From IMG/VR virus record IMGVR_UViG_3300024428_000005, positions 1 through 45,908 of that record: a stretch of 45,908 bases of DNA; one strand, written 5' to 3'. The notes beneath the pieces were generated by a model. That model saw only the letters and a program-made list of their open reading frames with translations, was not told the DNA's origin and did no database searches. The stretch is from a virus. The position numbers and the translations under genes are program-made. Below, piece after piece: positions 34,501 to 41,344 of this stretch (position 1 is the stretch's first letter; each line of letters starts with the position of its first letter).

Positions 34501-35760
34501 CAGAAGTACGATATACTAGATGAAGATTATAATTTTAAAGTTTTAGGTAAGACGCAAGAAGTAATTACAAGAATAGCTTCACAAAAATCCAAGCAACTAG
34601 GAAAAGATTTTAAACTTAATAAAACACAGCAAGATAAACTTTTAGACATTTTAATATCAAATCCTAAAACCTTTACAAAATATGAAAAAACAGAACTTAT
34701 AAGCGATGATACTTTAAAATTTCAGAGACTAATATCCTCAATAATTAATCCAGATATATTTTCGATGAGAGCAAATGGGTTGAGATATGACCTTTCTTCC
34801 TCATTAAGTATGGCTGGTACTAGGACTTTAATTCCTAACACAGTAACTGATGCAGGTAGAGCTAGTGGTTATGGTAAATTAATATTTGATACCAGCCCAG
34901 ATACATTTTTTATGTTACAAGAATACAGTAATGACCCAGTGATAACTAGACTTGTCGTAGAGCAACAACTACAAGTTTATGAAAATCGTCAATTATTTTC
35001 TAAGTTAGGTATTGTACCATTTGAAAATTTAGGTGCTAACACTAGATTAAAAGAGTATGTAGCTTCACTTAAGAACGAAAATGTAGATACTATTGATTTT
35101 AAAGAGATATATAATGCAGCACAAACATTAGGGCAGGGTCGATTCTTCCTTACTAGACGTGATTACATTAGGATGTTAAAAGAACTAGAAGAAATTACAC
35201 CTAAACTTGTTAAAGAAACTAAAGAAAATAAAGTTGCAAAAATTTTAGAAGTATATATTAAAGCAAAAGATGAAAACCTAATAGATTGGGATAAGAAAAT
35301 TAGTCAGCAGTCTGAGGAAGTTCAAGAAAGTATAGGTAAATTATTTTATGATTTAATGAATAAATTAGACAACAATCTTTTACCAAAGTCTGCAGAAGCA
35401 AGAAGTGAGCTCAGACAATTAAAAGAGATTATTCGAGACTATGAAAACGAATTTACTGATGTAGAAGAGTTAATAGATTATTATAATTCTGGAATTACAC
35501 AAGATTTTCCTACTTTATCAAATTCATTTATTGATTTATATAAATTAAAATTTGAACAAAACATTACAAAGTATGGTGTAAAAGGAGTTAAATATTTAGA
35601 TGGTGTTAGTAGAGGTCAAGGAAGAGGAACTTATAATTATGTAGTTTATGATACTGACATAATTAATATATCTAAAAAATACGGAGTTGCTTTACCATTT
35701 GCTGCAGCTTACTTTGCACAACAAGAACAGATAAAACCTAACGTAGAAGATGACATATAA
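28558..35760 (+). CDS. Giant polyvalent ejection protein (ART and methyltransferase domains)
   Basis: 2400 residues. The N-terminal about 1370 residues are helical with hydrophobic stretches (about 160-190 and 270-300), like internal virion proteins. After a Gly/Pro linker, residues 1480-1680 look like an ADP-ribosyltransferase fold (YRGG at 1486-1489; FAASDPYHAQTYA at 1504-1516). Residues about 1690-1875 are a SAM-dependent methyltransferase (motif I LDYGAGLGQG, 1725-1734; acidic E1744; the NVLNVVPP segment). From about 1878 comes the polyvalent-protein ART domain: GTGEGAQ at 1895-1901, and its end at 2343-2365 (GVKYLDG...YNYVVYD) with an insertion between. Such proteins are packaged and injected to disarm the host. 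No catalysis is proven here. It overlaps the endolysin gene by 11 bases. Confidence 0.8.
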   Translation: MSDNNKKPELESKDFPVLNFLSNLGQSMQEDRGAISPSENFDKVSPSKKFKGFEEPSDNPYDFSKKMIDLREKSQEYNRSVGAIIPELIGGTMEVYRDFIDEPTREEQIDTAEALKKFYTFTSFKNPEDIEIVENEAGRIVARVKDPEGVGSKLVRGIGEFTAAMYGLGKVPKIGAFLAPAAVVEKGKKLADTVTFGKKELKTFAATTLQAEAAAQIVLNPYEERLADFLGGFIADDNEGFWGGFEDYMLDPLKTDKEKTALENRLALFGEGLAVSGAMVGGVGLAGATYLGGKTLINFLKSVKEKGPEAAEEFVKKVKSYSQDYNDLKLAKAESFETRKLQSANKRAEEGRGGQKDDLGDLEGLSETFLGFQKFSFTDEVRGFANFLANTFTSRGSMTKKMYESKLTHQNIQAKFSKTIENTMSNLDSALQNIFKNTKLNQDEVFDDLSLLLFSDYRVPGIITSKGTKAPITQRGEFLKKLNQFPEEARPFILEARKLQDDLSKLLIDSPYISKVDKKKLTDQLGFYAKRSYQAFEDPNYKPSIAHFNAAKDYLRTKIIAANPNASPAKIEKKVNGAMDKLAKKKGAYKDLIIEEGKLAGLNKNILEKKRKVPKVIRDFYGEVSNPLERLTVSMNRITRFVTDLDFYEELYKNGKGIYFFDKKPDRGFDIKIPSGKKKFKSKKAREDATIIEPFGALSGKYTSPNLVRFFNERAKINKPAGFEEQANNVSGQLAQGMYKIGMYWKGWSQKMKTVFNIGTHFQNVGGGAHATLAQGVYGSGSLKDFRKSWRTIVDNFRKKTDKKQQEYVEELAGLGILNKGVVAREIRGLMDDYADIKGPFDVLSKKKYRRKYLQNIKNKAAKFDRGITDVYVAEDDFFKILMYEYELRQLQKFNKALPKDYDGYFKFKNDADIKVEAASKVRKTLPNYDIIPPNFLSLRRIPLGNFFSFLAESTRIAFTSPKVAWDEITLGNKLIKEGLTEAGSILRNRGIKRAAFQTTFGFAGEAFKVAGKAALKGTKYSAYAGAGLMGYHAFNRYVTGIDEQQERDLKLFTAPFMQNDNLMFTRHPENGKLLMFNTSRYDFYDYPKKLINVIPKIIDETELPEGDVDGLILRSLEDTLIPFFGETMLGDVVTDYFIQGGRDNDGRLLRSKYLNPGQQYDPDEGVFSKDNLMILIEKLAETMSPGTLVQTKRYIDTLGEEETGFKQEIFEGLELLRMVTGLGVTNMEDEYLEAVFDYKTTQFLRRKNYLQNELRRFAEKAGSNEQLLNNIKNVHTKYNEAMTDYYRLIQASKRLGLNFRLIMKDKNVPTPLRINLGVDVDENVISSAGFRPLDYYTNNFRDLIRENKNLNLSKINPLIDDLHSSYRAMPLLDYDVKEEARERVSKSTGGLITGTEDVPYTEENPADRINPYTGEPYSETSQGVLATLKSRQGDRVPKTYGGLLKNLQKRKKFYGGLFVNISKAIGKGKVIPAEKILNELPDKVYRGGTSRIVNSPEGTKSVFAASDPYHAQTYASPDAFPKVEASDGKSLLIPKSEYGLHEIDISSAKKPYVLDAPTSNMRFKIRTKLQELENKFNDMDYVSNVADDDLFDALGVLLGRAEGSLKVDSGDFARIARTAGDFLRKEGFDLIIDNQTLRKGFVNSPDAELYVLGDFPVKAIDDFVPPKVQEQTTKQTNTVKVPTWFKETKVKTNVDPADAQKTQVGITSGTYKKVVPLLKEGNTLDYGAGLGQGAKILNADSYEPFPKKGFTPTVEDTTVLDNFSYDNIVSLNVLNVVPPDTRKDIVLEIGRLLKNNGKAIITTRGSDIFGNQNNITKGVLSKLEDGAIITSSGTYQKGFTNQELKEYVSGILGEGYEVTTLKGLGKAGVQIEKGIFAKHATKADFDKFDLNYMGTGEGAQVYSDGIYFAEADEVISFYKQYFDKELASTKTVVYKYGDDVLDTFVAKPQVELSAQQKKYFTEINPLSKMVDDALEAIKKLQKYDILDEDYNFKVLGKTQEVITRIASQKSKQLGKDFKLNKTQQDKLLDILISNPKTFTKYEKTELISDDTLKFQRLISSIINPDIFSMRANGLRYDLSSSLSMAGTRTLIPNTVTDAGRASGYGKLIFDTSPDTFFMLQEYSNDPVITRLVVEQQLQVYENRQLFSKLGIVPFENLGANTRLKEYVASLKNENVDTIDFKEIYNAAQTLGQGRFFLTRRDYIRMLKELEEITPKLVKETKENKVAKILEVYIKAKDENLIDWDKKISQQSEEVQESIGKLFYDLMNKLDNNLLPKSAEARSELRQLKEIIRDYENEFTDVEELIDYYNSGITQDFPTLSNSFIDLYKLKFEQNITKYGVKGVKYLDGVSRGQGRGTYNYVVYDTDIINISKKYGVALPFAAAYFAQQEQIKPNVEDDI

Positions 35761-36118
35761 ATACTTTACAGAAGATGAACTAAAATGCAAACACACCGGT
35801 CTATGTGATATGGACTGGGCATTTATGCAGACAGTTGAAAGGATTAGAGAACGTTGTGGTTTCCCTTTCAAAGTAAGCAGTGCTTATCGTTCTCCAGAGC
35901 ATCCCATAGAAGCCAAAAAGAGCACCCCCGGAGCTCATTCTTCTGGTAAGGCTATGGACATACTTGTCAACGGAGAACAAGCCATGACACTCGTTAAAAT
36001 AGCTCTGGAAGAGGGTATTAATAGGATAGGAGTTGCACAAAAAGGAGACCGTGCTTCGAGATTTATTCATATCGACATGGATAACTCACGAGCCACTCCT
36101 CGTATTTGGAGCTACTAA
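35750..36118 (+). CDS. Peptidase M15-type endolysin
   Basis: 122 residues with the peptidase M15_3 (VanY/D,D-carboxypeptidase-like) zinc site: H63 and D70 (GAHSSGKAMD), then H107-x-D109 (FIHIDM), plus R47 in SAYRSPEHP. It cleaves peptidoglycan crosslinks and would lyse the cell once the holin opens the membrane. It has no signal peptide. It opens the lysis cassette and overlaps the preceding giant gene by 11 bases. Confidence 0.88.
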   Translation: MTYKYFTEDELKCKHTGLCDMDWAFMQTVERIRERCGFPFKVSSAYRSPEHPIEAKKSTPGAHSSGKAMDILVNGEQAMTLVKIALEEGINRIGVAQKGDRASRFIHIDMDNSRATPRIWSY

Positions 36119-36372
36119 TGTTAATATTATACAGAGAAAGAGATTTAGACGAAGCATATAGAATAGATTGTAAAGCTAGAACCAAAGGTAGTGAGCCTTG
36201 GATAAAACGAGAAGACTTTAGAAACATCTATGAAGCTTTACTAGATACATACTTTACAAATTCTGTAGAAAAAAAACTAGAGAGAAAAGAACAAGACGTT
36301 GCTGAATATGTTATTGAGCAAGTTAATAAAGCTCTAGAAAGAACTATAGACTTTGACCCTGAAATAAAATAA
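36118..36372 (+). CDS. Hypothetical protein in the lysis cassette
   Basis: 84 residues from the ATG at 36118, which overlaps the endolysin stop (TAATG) and has GGAG six bases upstream; an in-frame TTG at 36106 is less likely. It is charged and helical with Arg/Glu/Lys clusters and no membrane segment or cysteine beyond one near residue 17. Unrecognised. It may be a virion or lysis-timing protein by position. Confidence 0.55.
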   Translation: MLILYRERDLDEAYRIDCKARTKGSEPWIKREDFRNIYEALLDTYFTNSVEKKLERKEQDVAEYVIEQVNKALERTIDFDPEIK

Positions 36373-36373
36373 T

Positions 36374-36733
36374 ATGAACTTAGAACAATACTATGTCGAG
36401 GCTATCGGCTTTATAATAACTTTGCTAACTGGTCTAGCTGTGAAAGACTGGTCTATGTCTTTTGTAAAAGGTGCTTCCTTTAGACTTAGCAACTCTTTTA
36501 AAGAAGGAGACAAAGTTATTCTCGATGGACAAGTAGCAATGATAATTAAAATAGGGTTTACCCAGACTGTATTCGGGGTATACTCAGATGATGGATATAC
36601 ATGGAGGTATATTCCCAATCAAAAGATAGATTCTATAAAACTTGAAAAAGTTGTAGACCAAGATTTACATGCTGACTCAGCTATGGAGAAAGCAGAAAAA
36701 CTTAGAAAAATATTGGAGGCAAAAGATGTTTGA
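36374..36733 (+). CDS. MscS-like mini membrane protein
   Basis: 119 residues. One transmembrane helix (about 8-24) is followed by a domain whose pattern (SFKEGDKVILDGQVAMIIKI, 41-60, then WRYIPNQKI, 77-85) matches the beta-domain of mechanosensitive channel MscS, including the conserved IPN. A charged helix ends it. Full MscS has three membrane helices and about 280 residues, so this is a single-helix miniature. It lies between endolysin and holin-like genes, so a role in membrane permeabilisation or osmotic control of lysis is inferred. It overlaps the next gene by eight bases. Confidence 0.7.
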   Translation: MNLEQYYVEAIGFIITLLTGLAVKDWSMSFVKGASFRLSNSFKEGDKVILDGQVAMIIKIGFTQTVFGVYSDDGYTWRYIPNQKIDSIKLEKVVDQDLHADSAMEKAEKLRKILEAKDV

Positions 36734-37088
36734 AACATTAATAAAACCAGTGAGTAATTTAGTTGGTAAGCTAGTAAAAGATAAAGACTTACAAGCCCAA
36801 CTTGACCACGAACTAAAAACACTATTTCATCAGGCTAATCTAGCACAGGTAGAAATAAATAAACTTGAAGCTAAAGGTAATTGGTTTCAATCTTCATGGC
36901 GACCATTAACAGGGTATGTTTGTGTTGCCGGATTAGCTATTAACTTTTTAATTTCACCAATCGCAAAAGGTTTTGGTATAGATATACCACAAGCTGATGC
37001 TAGTGTAATGATGCCACTTCTAACCGGCATGTTAGGAATTGCCGGAATGAGAAGTTATGACAAACTAAAACAAACAGATTCAAAATAA
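36726..37088 (+). CDS. Holin-like membrane protein
   Basis: 120 residues from the ATG at 36726, chosen because GGAGG lies six bases upstream. A basic amphipathic N-terminal 50 residues precede two or three hydrophobic segments (about 58-75, 83-97 and 92-108), resembling the 3-TM holin family found in gene transfer agents and marine phages. A holin would time membrane opening for the M15 endolysin. It overlaps the MscS-like gene by eight bases. Confidence 0.7.
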   Translation: MFETLIKPVSNLVGKLVKDKDLQAQLDHELKTLFHQANLAQVEINKLEAKGNWFQSSWRPLTGYVCVAGLAINFLISPIAKGFGIDIPQADASVMMPLLTGMLGIAGMRSYDKLKQTDSK

Positions 37089-37122
37089 TTTTAACCAATG
37101 CTTATGGAGGTAAAAAAAGCTA

Positions 37123-37215
37123 GTGAAAAATGGCAATGGCGAGGATTTCTGTGTCCTCTGTATCCTGTTCTGGATAACAATGACAGTAATGTATGCTTCA
37201 ATTACAGCACTATAA
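37123..37215 (+). CDS. 30-aa membrane micro-protein after the holin
   Basis: A GTG-initiated ORF with GGAGGT eleven bases upstream encodes a short hydrophilic start and a hydrophobic helix (residues 9-29) containing two cysteines. Its TAA lies three bases from the converging stop of the minus-strand gene at 37219. Composition and position in the lysis cassette support a small membrane lysis accessory; the long spacing is the weak point. Confidence 0.45.
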   Translation: MKNGNGEDFCVLCILFWITMTVMYASITAL

Positions 37216-37218
37216 GAA

Positions 37219-37440
37219 CTACTTTATAAAATCTAGTTCACTCTGAAAATAATTATGTAAGGTGGAAAATTTCTTTTTCCCTGCCTGTAGGATAGTCTTA
37301 ACTATCTCATTCTCGTCTCTAGTTTTAAATACCTTATCTACTTCTTCTACCGGTAGCATACTTAACTCCGTAACAATATCGTTGTTAGCAGTAAGCACTA
37401 CTTTAAAACTTATTATATTAGCTTCTTTCTTCTTCGCCAT
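37219..37440 (-). CDS. Hypothetical protein downstream of nrdB
   Basis: 73 residues, basic at the start (KKKE) then mixed. Unrecognised. The ATG has a GAGGAGAAT site within the 3' end of nrdB, which it overlaps by 23 bases. It is the last gene of the leftward replication/metabolism operon; transcription converges with the lysis cassette and no terminator is visible between them. Confidence 0.6.
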   Translation of the reverse strand: MAKKKEANIISFKVVLTANNDIVTELSMLPVEEVDKVFKTRDENEIVKTILQAGKKKFSTLHNYFQSELDFIK

Positions 37441-38416
37441 TATTCTCCTCCATGGATGCGAAAGTTATTTGGTCTTGTCTTCCTCTTAATCCTGCCTTCA
37501 TGTATGAAGTAGCACGACCCTCAAAAAAGTTTTGATGTTCAACTCCCATAACTTCATCTAACCAACCTAACGGATTCTCCCTCTGGTCAAAGTTTGTTTT
37601 GAGTCCTAGTTGTAGCAGTCTTCTATCTGCTATATATCTATTATAGGCATACATATCTTTCTTAGTTAATCCTTGTATGTCTCCCATATCAAACACTAAG
37701 TCTAAGAATTTATCTTCAAGTTCTACCATGTGTCTACATATATCGTATAATTCTTTTTTAAACTTGTCAGTCCATATTTCTATGTTCTCTTGAATAAACT
37801 CTCTAAAAAGTTTTGTCATGGCTTCAACATGCATTGACTCATCTCTAATAGAATAGGTAACTATCTGACCCATACCTTTCATTCTACCGAACCTTGGAAA
37901 GTTTAACAAGATTGCAAAGCTACTGAACAGTTGTAGTCCTTCAGTAAAAGCTGAGTACACTGCTAAAGTTTTTGCAATACTTTCTTTATCTCTTTTAGTT
38001 GTTTTCAAATTACTAATGTACTCGTGTTTGTTAGACATCTCTTCGTATTCGGAAAAAGCTTTGTACTCTATCTCAGGCATACCGACAGTATCTAACAATA
38101 AACTATAAGCATGTTGGTGTATAGACTCCATGTTAGCAAATGAACCCATCATCATTCTTGCTTCTGGTTTTTTAAATATTCTCATGTATCTATCTATATA
38201 ACCAGAACCAACATCTACATCAGACTGTGTAAACAACCTGAATATTTGTGTTAATAAGTTCTTTTCAGTATTAGATAACTCTTGCCAATCTTTAACATCT
38301 GTATGTAAAGGTACAGACTCTGGCATCCAATGCATTTGATTTTGTAATACATAGTAATCAAACATCCATGGGTTATCAAATGGTTTGTAGTAATCTCTTG
38401 TTCCTAATAAGCTCAT
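37418..38416 (-). CDS. nrdB: Ribonucleotide reductase small subunit
   Basis: 332 residues. It houses the di-metal centre and tyrosyl radical that start ribonucleotide reduction in the NrdA subunit. Ligands are in place: D66, E97 and H100 (MESIH), E159, E193 and H196 (DESMH). The radical tyrosine is Y104, seven residues after E97, as in the active enzymes. Residue spacing is that of the shorter NrdF-type proteins. With nrdA two genes upstream in transcription it should supply dNTPs for the AT-rich phage genome. The ATG overlaps the preceding stop by one base. Confidence 0.93.
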   Translation of the reverse strand: MSLLGTRDYYKPFDNPWMFDYYVLQNQMHWMPESVPLHTDVKDWQELSNTEKNLLTQIFRLFTQSDVDVGSGYIDRYMRIFKKPEARMMMGSFANMESIHQHAYSLLLDTVGMPEIEYKAFSEYEEMSNKHEYISNLKTTKRDKESIAKTLAVYSAFTEGLQLFSSFAILLNFPRFGRMKGMGQIVTYSIRDESMHVEAMTKLFREFIQENIEIWTDKFKKELYDICRHMVELEDKFLDLVFDMGDIQGLTKKDMYAYNRYIADRRLLQLGLKTNFDQRENPLGWLDEVMGVEHQNFFEGRATSYMKAGLRGRQDQITFASMEENNGEEERS

Positions 38417-38625
38417 TAAAAATCCTCCTGTAATATTTCTAATTTTTCTGAAGCACTCGAATATTTTTTTATAAGTTTATCCATAGACTCGACAACATTA
38501 GGGTGGTCTGCTACGGCTACTTTGTGTTCAAAAAATACTTCAAGGTTAGCTTTAGCTTCTGCTTTTTCTGCTTTGTATTTTGTTTCTAGAGCTTTATACA
38601 ATAGTGCTCCTGAATATTTAGTCAT
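38416..38625 (-). CDS. Hypothetical coiled-coil protein between RNR genes
   Basis: 69 residues, helical, rich in Lys, Ala and Glu, predicted coiled coil (about 15-40 and 48-66). Unrecognised. The stop and the nrdB start overlap (TAATG style) and its start overlaps the zinc-ribbon gene by eight bases, so it is part of one coupled block between nrdA and nrdB. A role in reductase assembly is possible only by position. Confidence 0.55.
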   Translation of the reverse strand: MTKYSGALLYKALETKYKAEKAEAKANLEVFFEHKVAVADHPNVVESMDKLIKKYSSASEKLEILQEDF

Positions 38626-38776
38626 AATAATTTTCTCCTCTAGGTAAATAAACTACAACAAAAGCTCTACAATTAGGACAGCTTAAATTTGTTTCCATCG
38701 TAAACTCTTCGTTTTCTTCTTCAATATCGTGGTCTCCACCCCAAATTAATTCTGTATTACAGTGCCAACATTTCAT
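38618..38776 (-). CDS. Zinc-ribbon small protein
   Basis: 52 residues from the ATG at 38776, chosen because AGGAGGTAATTATT precedes it; the longer frame overlaps the upstream gene without a binding site. Two CxxC pairs (CWHC near residue 3 and CPNC near residue 33) form a zinc ribbon around a GGDHDIEEENEE acidic loop. The same small protein recurs in marine myoviruses and podoviruses. Function unknown; nucleic-acid or protein binding is possible. Confidence 0.68.
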   Translation of the reverse strand: MKCWHCNTELIWGGDHDIEEENEEFTMETNLSCPNCRAFVVVYLPRGENYYD

Positions 38777-38789
38777 AATAATTACCTCC

Positions 38790-39014
38790 TTATGGTTTAA
38801 GAAATTCTGGTTTGTCAAAAAAGATTAGCATTGTAATGAAAGGTAACAATCCTATACCAATTACAAAAATAGACGGTATTATTACTGCCCAGAGTAAAGG
38901 CTTTTCTGCCATGAAGTCTAAGTCTTTATTATTCATACCTTTCTTTTTATCTTCTTCAGTGTACTCTGGATAAGATAAAGAATCTTCAAATCTTTTAACA
39001 TGTTTTGGTTTCAT
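38790..39014 (-). CDS. Small membrane protein paired with the cytochrome
   Basis: 74 residues: a charged N-terminal half (1-36) then one long transmembrane segment (about 39-66) and a short PEFLKP tail. The start overlaps the end of the cytochrome c gene by four bases (ATGA), so the two are translationally coupled. No heme or metal motif is visible. By context it could anchor or dock the cytochrome to a host respiratory complex, similar in scale to small oxidase subunits. That is inference. Confidence 0.62.
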   Translation of the reverse strand: MKPKHVKRFEDSLSYPEYTEEDKKKGMNNKDLDFMAEKPLLWAVIIPSIFVIGIGLLPFITMLIFFDKPEFLKP

Positions 39015-39442
39015 AAAGTATCAATGTAAGCTTGTAAATTTTTCATATCTTCAGAAGATAAGTTAGCAGCTTGACCCCACATAAGAGCAGACTGTGCACC
39101 TCTAGTTTCTCCGTTTTTATATTGCATTAACATTTTTACAATAGACGTACTGCCAGATAGTTTCGGTCCAATACCTCCTTCTCCTTTCATGCCGTGACAC
39201 ATATTACAGTTAACATATATCTTAGCACCTTTGTCAGCAGGTGTTTCTGTTTGCATTGCAACTCTTTTTGCTTCTAGTTGTTCTGTAAATGTACCATACT
39301 TTGCAGTGTATTCTTTGTAACATTCGCCTCCACAACCGTGTACGTCTCCGTACCCAGACACTTCTGCATTTATGATAGTTGTATATAGTATTCCACCAAT
39401 ACCTAGTATACTAACTATTAACATTGCTATACTGTGTTTCAT
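39011..39442 (-). CDS. Membrane-anchored c-type cytochrome
   Basis: 143 residues from the ATG at 39442, preferred over an in-frame GTG at 39454 because GAGGG lies five bases upstream. Residues 5-24 are a signal/anchor helix, placing the rest in the periplasm. C79-N-M-C82-H83 is the heme c attachment site with G84 after it. M121 in the LMWGQAANLS segment is the likely second axial ligand, followed by the usual C-terminal helix (SSEDMKNLQAYI). An extra pair C37/C41 may form a disulfide. Heme attachment would need host Ccm. It starts one base after the nrdA stop. I read it as a phage-borne electron carrier. Confidence 0.9.
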   Translation of the reverse strand: MKHSIAMLIVSILGIGGILYTTIINAEVSGYGDVHGCGGECYKEYTAKYGTFTEQLEAKRVAMQTETPADKGAKIYVNCNMCHGMKGEGGIGPKLSGSTSIVKMLMQYKNGETRGAQSALMWGQAANLSSEDMKNLQAYIDTL

Positions 39443-39443
39443 A

Positions 39444-41339
39444 TTATCCCTCACAAGCTATACATTCCACATCATCTAGCTTTATTCGTGGAACTTTTAT
39501 ATTAACATTCTCTGCTGCTCTAGCTGCATCAGACCTAAAATAATAAAGTGATTTTAAATTATGCATACCGTACCAGTGAACATCATTTACATATTGCATA
39601 TATGTATCGTGAGCATCTTGTTCTTCAGTGGCTTTTTGTAACACAAAAAATAAATTTATTGACTGACTCTGACAAAGAAACTCTTGTCTTTTATGGGCAT
39701 GTTCAATAATCCATATTTGATTTATCTCATTTGCAGTTTTAAATAATTCTTTTTCAGTATCGTCTAACATAGACAGATGTTGTATTGAACCGTTTTTACC
39801 GGCAATGTCTTTCCAAACGTTGTCAAGTTCTTCTCCTTTCAACCCTTTACTTCTTAAAACTTTTTCTAAGTATTTATTTTTTACTTGATAAGAACCTGAT
39901 AAAGTTTTATGAGTAAAGACGTTTGCTCGATAAGGTTCTACTGAGGGAGACGTACCAGCACATATAATACTACTACTAGCGTTAGGAGCAACGGCAAGGA
40001 GATTAGCATTACGCATCCCAGAACCAGATACATCAGGTGCTTCACCACGAGTATCAGCCAGTTCCTCACTAGCTTTCGTAGCTTTCTTTTTAATGTGTTT
40101 AAACGCTTGATAGTTGAATCCCGTAGCTTGGATTCCTTCAAAAGGTATGCCGTTTGATTGTAGATAGGCATGAAAACCCATCGCACCCAATCCCAAAGAA
40201 CGTTCTCTGTAAGCTGAATAAGCAGCTTTTGTAAAGCCTTCTTTGCCTTCCTTGACATATCCTTTAAATCTTTTAAAGTTTGCATTATATTCTCCCAGTT
40301 GTGATGTGTCAATAGCATTCTCAATAAAATGTTGTAGAACATTATCTAACATAGTTATTAAATCTTTTATAAAGTAATCATCTTTAGACCATTCATCATA
40401 GTGTTCTAAATTAACACTAGATAAACAACACACTGCCGTTCTTTCTTCGTTAGTAGGTAAGGTTATTTCTGAACATAGGTTACTTTGTTTTATTTCTAAA
40501 CCTAAGTCTTTCTGTCCTTGGGGTAAAGCATCATTACAGTTGTCTATATTTATCATGTAAGGCTCTCCTGTTTCTGCTCTTGCATAAATAATCTGCCACC
40601 ATAACTCTCTAGCATTTATAGTTTTAACTGCTTCGTTTGTTTTAGGGTCTATCAATCTCCAGTCTGTATCATCTCTGACAGCTTTTAAAAAATCATTAGT
40701 GATGTTAATACCGTTGTGTAAGTTTAAACACTTTCTATTTATGTCGCCACCAGACTCTTTTCTCATGTTTATAAACTCTTCAATCTCTGGATGAGATATA
40801 TCCATGTAAGCAGCGTAACTGCCTCGTCTAGTTACACCTTGATTAAAGGCTAACATTTGAGAATCAACTACATGGATGAATGGAATGCTTCCAGTAGAAC
40901 GACTCCCACTAGAAGTAGAAATACCATTACTCCTAATATCTCCCCAGTATCCACCAATTCCACCCCCCGAACTAGCCAACCAAATATTTTCGTCATAATG
41001 AGAAGATAGCCCATCACGACTATCGGGAACATAATTGAGAAAACAGCTAATAGGTAGCCCACGAGTTGTTCCCCCGTTGCTAAGTATAGGAGTGCTAAAC
41101 ATGAACCAACAATCGGAACTGTAGTTATACAGTCTTTGAGCCATTTCATAATCCGTAACACCCTTGAAGGTGGCAGCAAATACTGCAGCCCTAGCAAAAG
41201 CTTCTTGTGCATGTGTTTCTTCCTCCCAGAAATATCTATCTCTTAATGTATCTAAACTAAACTTGTCTAGCTTTTTTTCTTTATCGTAATTTATCTCAAT
41301 ACCTAAATAAGGTTTTTGTCCTACTTTATCTTCTACCAT
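39444..41339 (-). CDS. nrdA: Ribonucleotide reductase large subunit
   Basis: 631 residues, class I-like alpha subunit without the N-terminal ATP-cone, so shorter than E. coli NrdA (761) and probably lacking that activity regulation. The redox cysteine in PISCFLN, the catalytic NLCSEITLPT (Asn, Cys, Glu), the CCLSSVNL segment, the radical-path tyrosines in LKSLYYFRS and the C-terminal CIAC pair are all visible. It reduces ribonucleotides with NrdB. Two consensus-type minus-strand promoters lie nearby, one inside this gene (40284-40312). The gene order nrdA, cytochrome, membrane protein, zinc ribbon, nrdB is unusual. Confidence 0.92.
   Translation of the reverse strand: MVEDKVGQKPYLGIEINYDKEKKLDKFSLDTLRDRYFWEEETHAQEAFARAAVFAATFKGVTDYEMAQRLYNYSSDCWFMFSTPILSNGGTTRGLPISCFLNYVPDSRDGLSSHYDENIWLASSGGGIGGYWGDIRSNGISTSSGSRSTGSIPFIHVVDSQMLAFNQGVTRRGSYAAYMDISHPEIEEFINMRKESGGDINRKCLNLHNGINITNDFLKAVRDDTDWRLIDPKTNEAVKTINARELWWQIIYARAETGEPYMINIDNCNDALPQGQKDLGLEIKQSNLCSEITLPTNEERTAVCCLSSVNLEHYDEWSKDDYFIKDLITMLDNVLQHFIENAIDTSQLGEYNANFKRFKGYVKEGKEGFTKAAYSAYRERSLGLGAMGFHAYLQSNGIPFEGIQATGFNYQAFKHIKKKATKASEELADTRGEAPDVSGSGMRNANLLAVAPNASSSIICAGTSPSVEPYRANVFTHKTLSGSYQVKNKYLEKVLRSKGLKGEELDNVWKDIAGKNGSIQHLSMLDDTEKELFKTANEINQIWIIEHAHKRQEFLCQSQSINLFFVLQKATEEQDAHDTYMQYVNDVHWYGMHNLKSLYYFRSDAARAAENVNIKVPRIKLDDVECIACEG
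40284..40312 (-). promoter_or_regulatory. Consensus sigma70 promoter inside nrdA
   Basis: Minus strand TTGACA (40312-40307), 17 bp, TATAAT (40289-40284), 12 of 12. RNA from here would cover the end of nrdA, the cytochrome, the membrane protein and nrdB. Confidence 0.6.
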
Positions 41340-41344
41340 AATTC

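Noticed and set aside
39938-40342. Minus-strand ORF in another frame inside nrdA
   Set aside because: nrdA is unambiguous over this stretch; the alternative frame has no family features or ribosome site.
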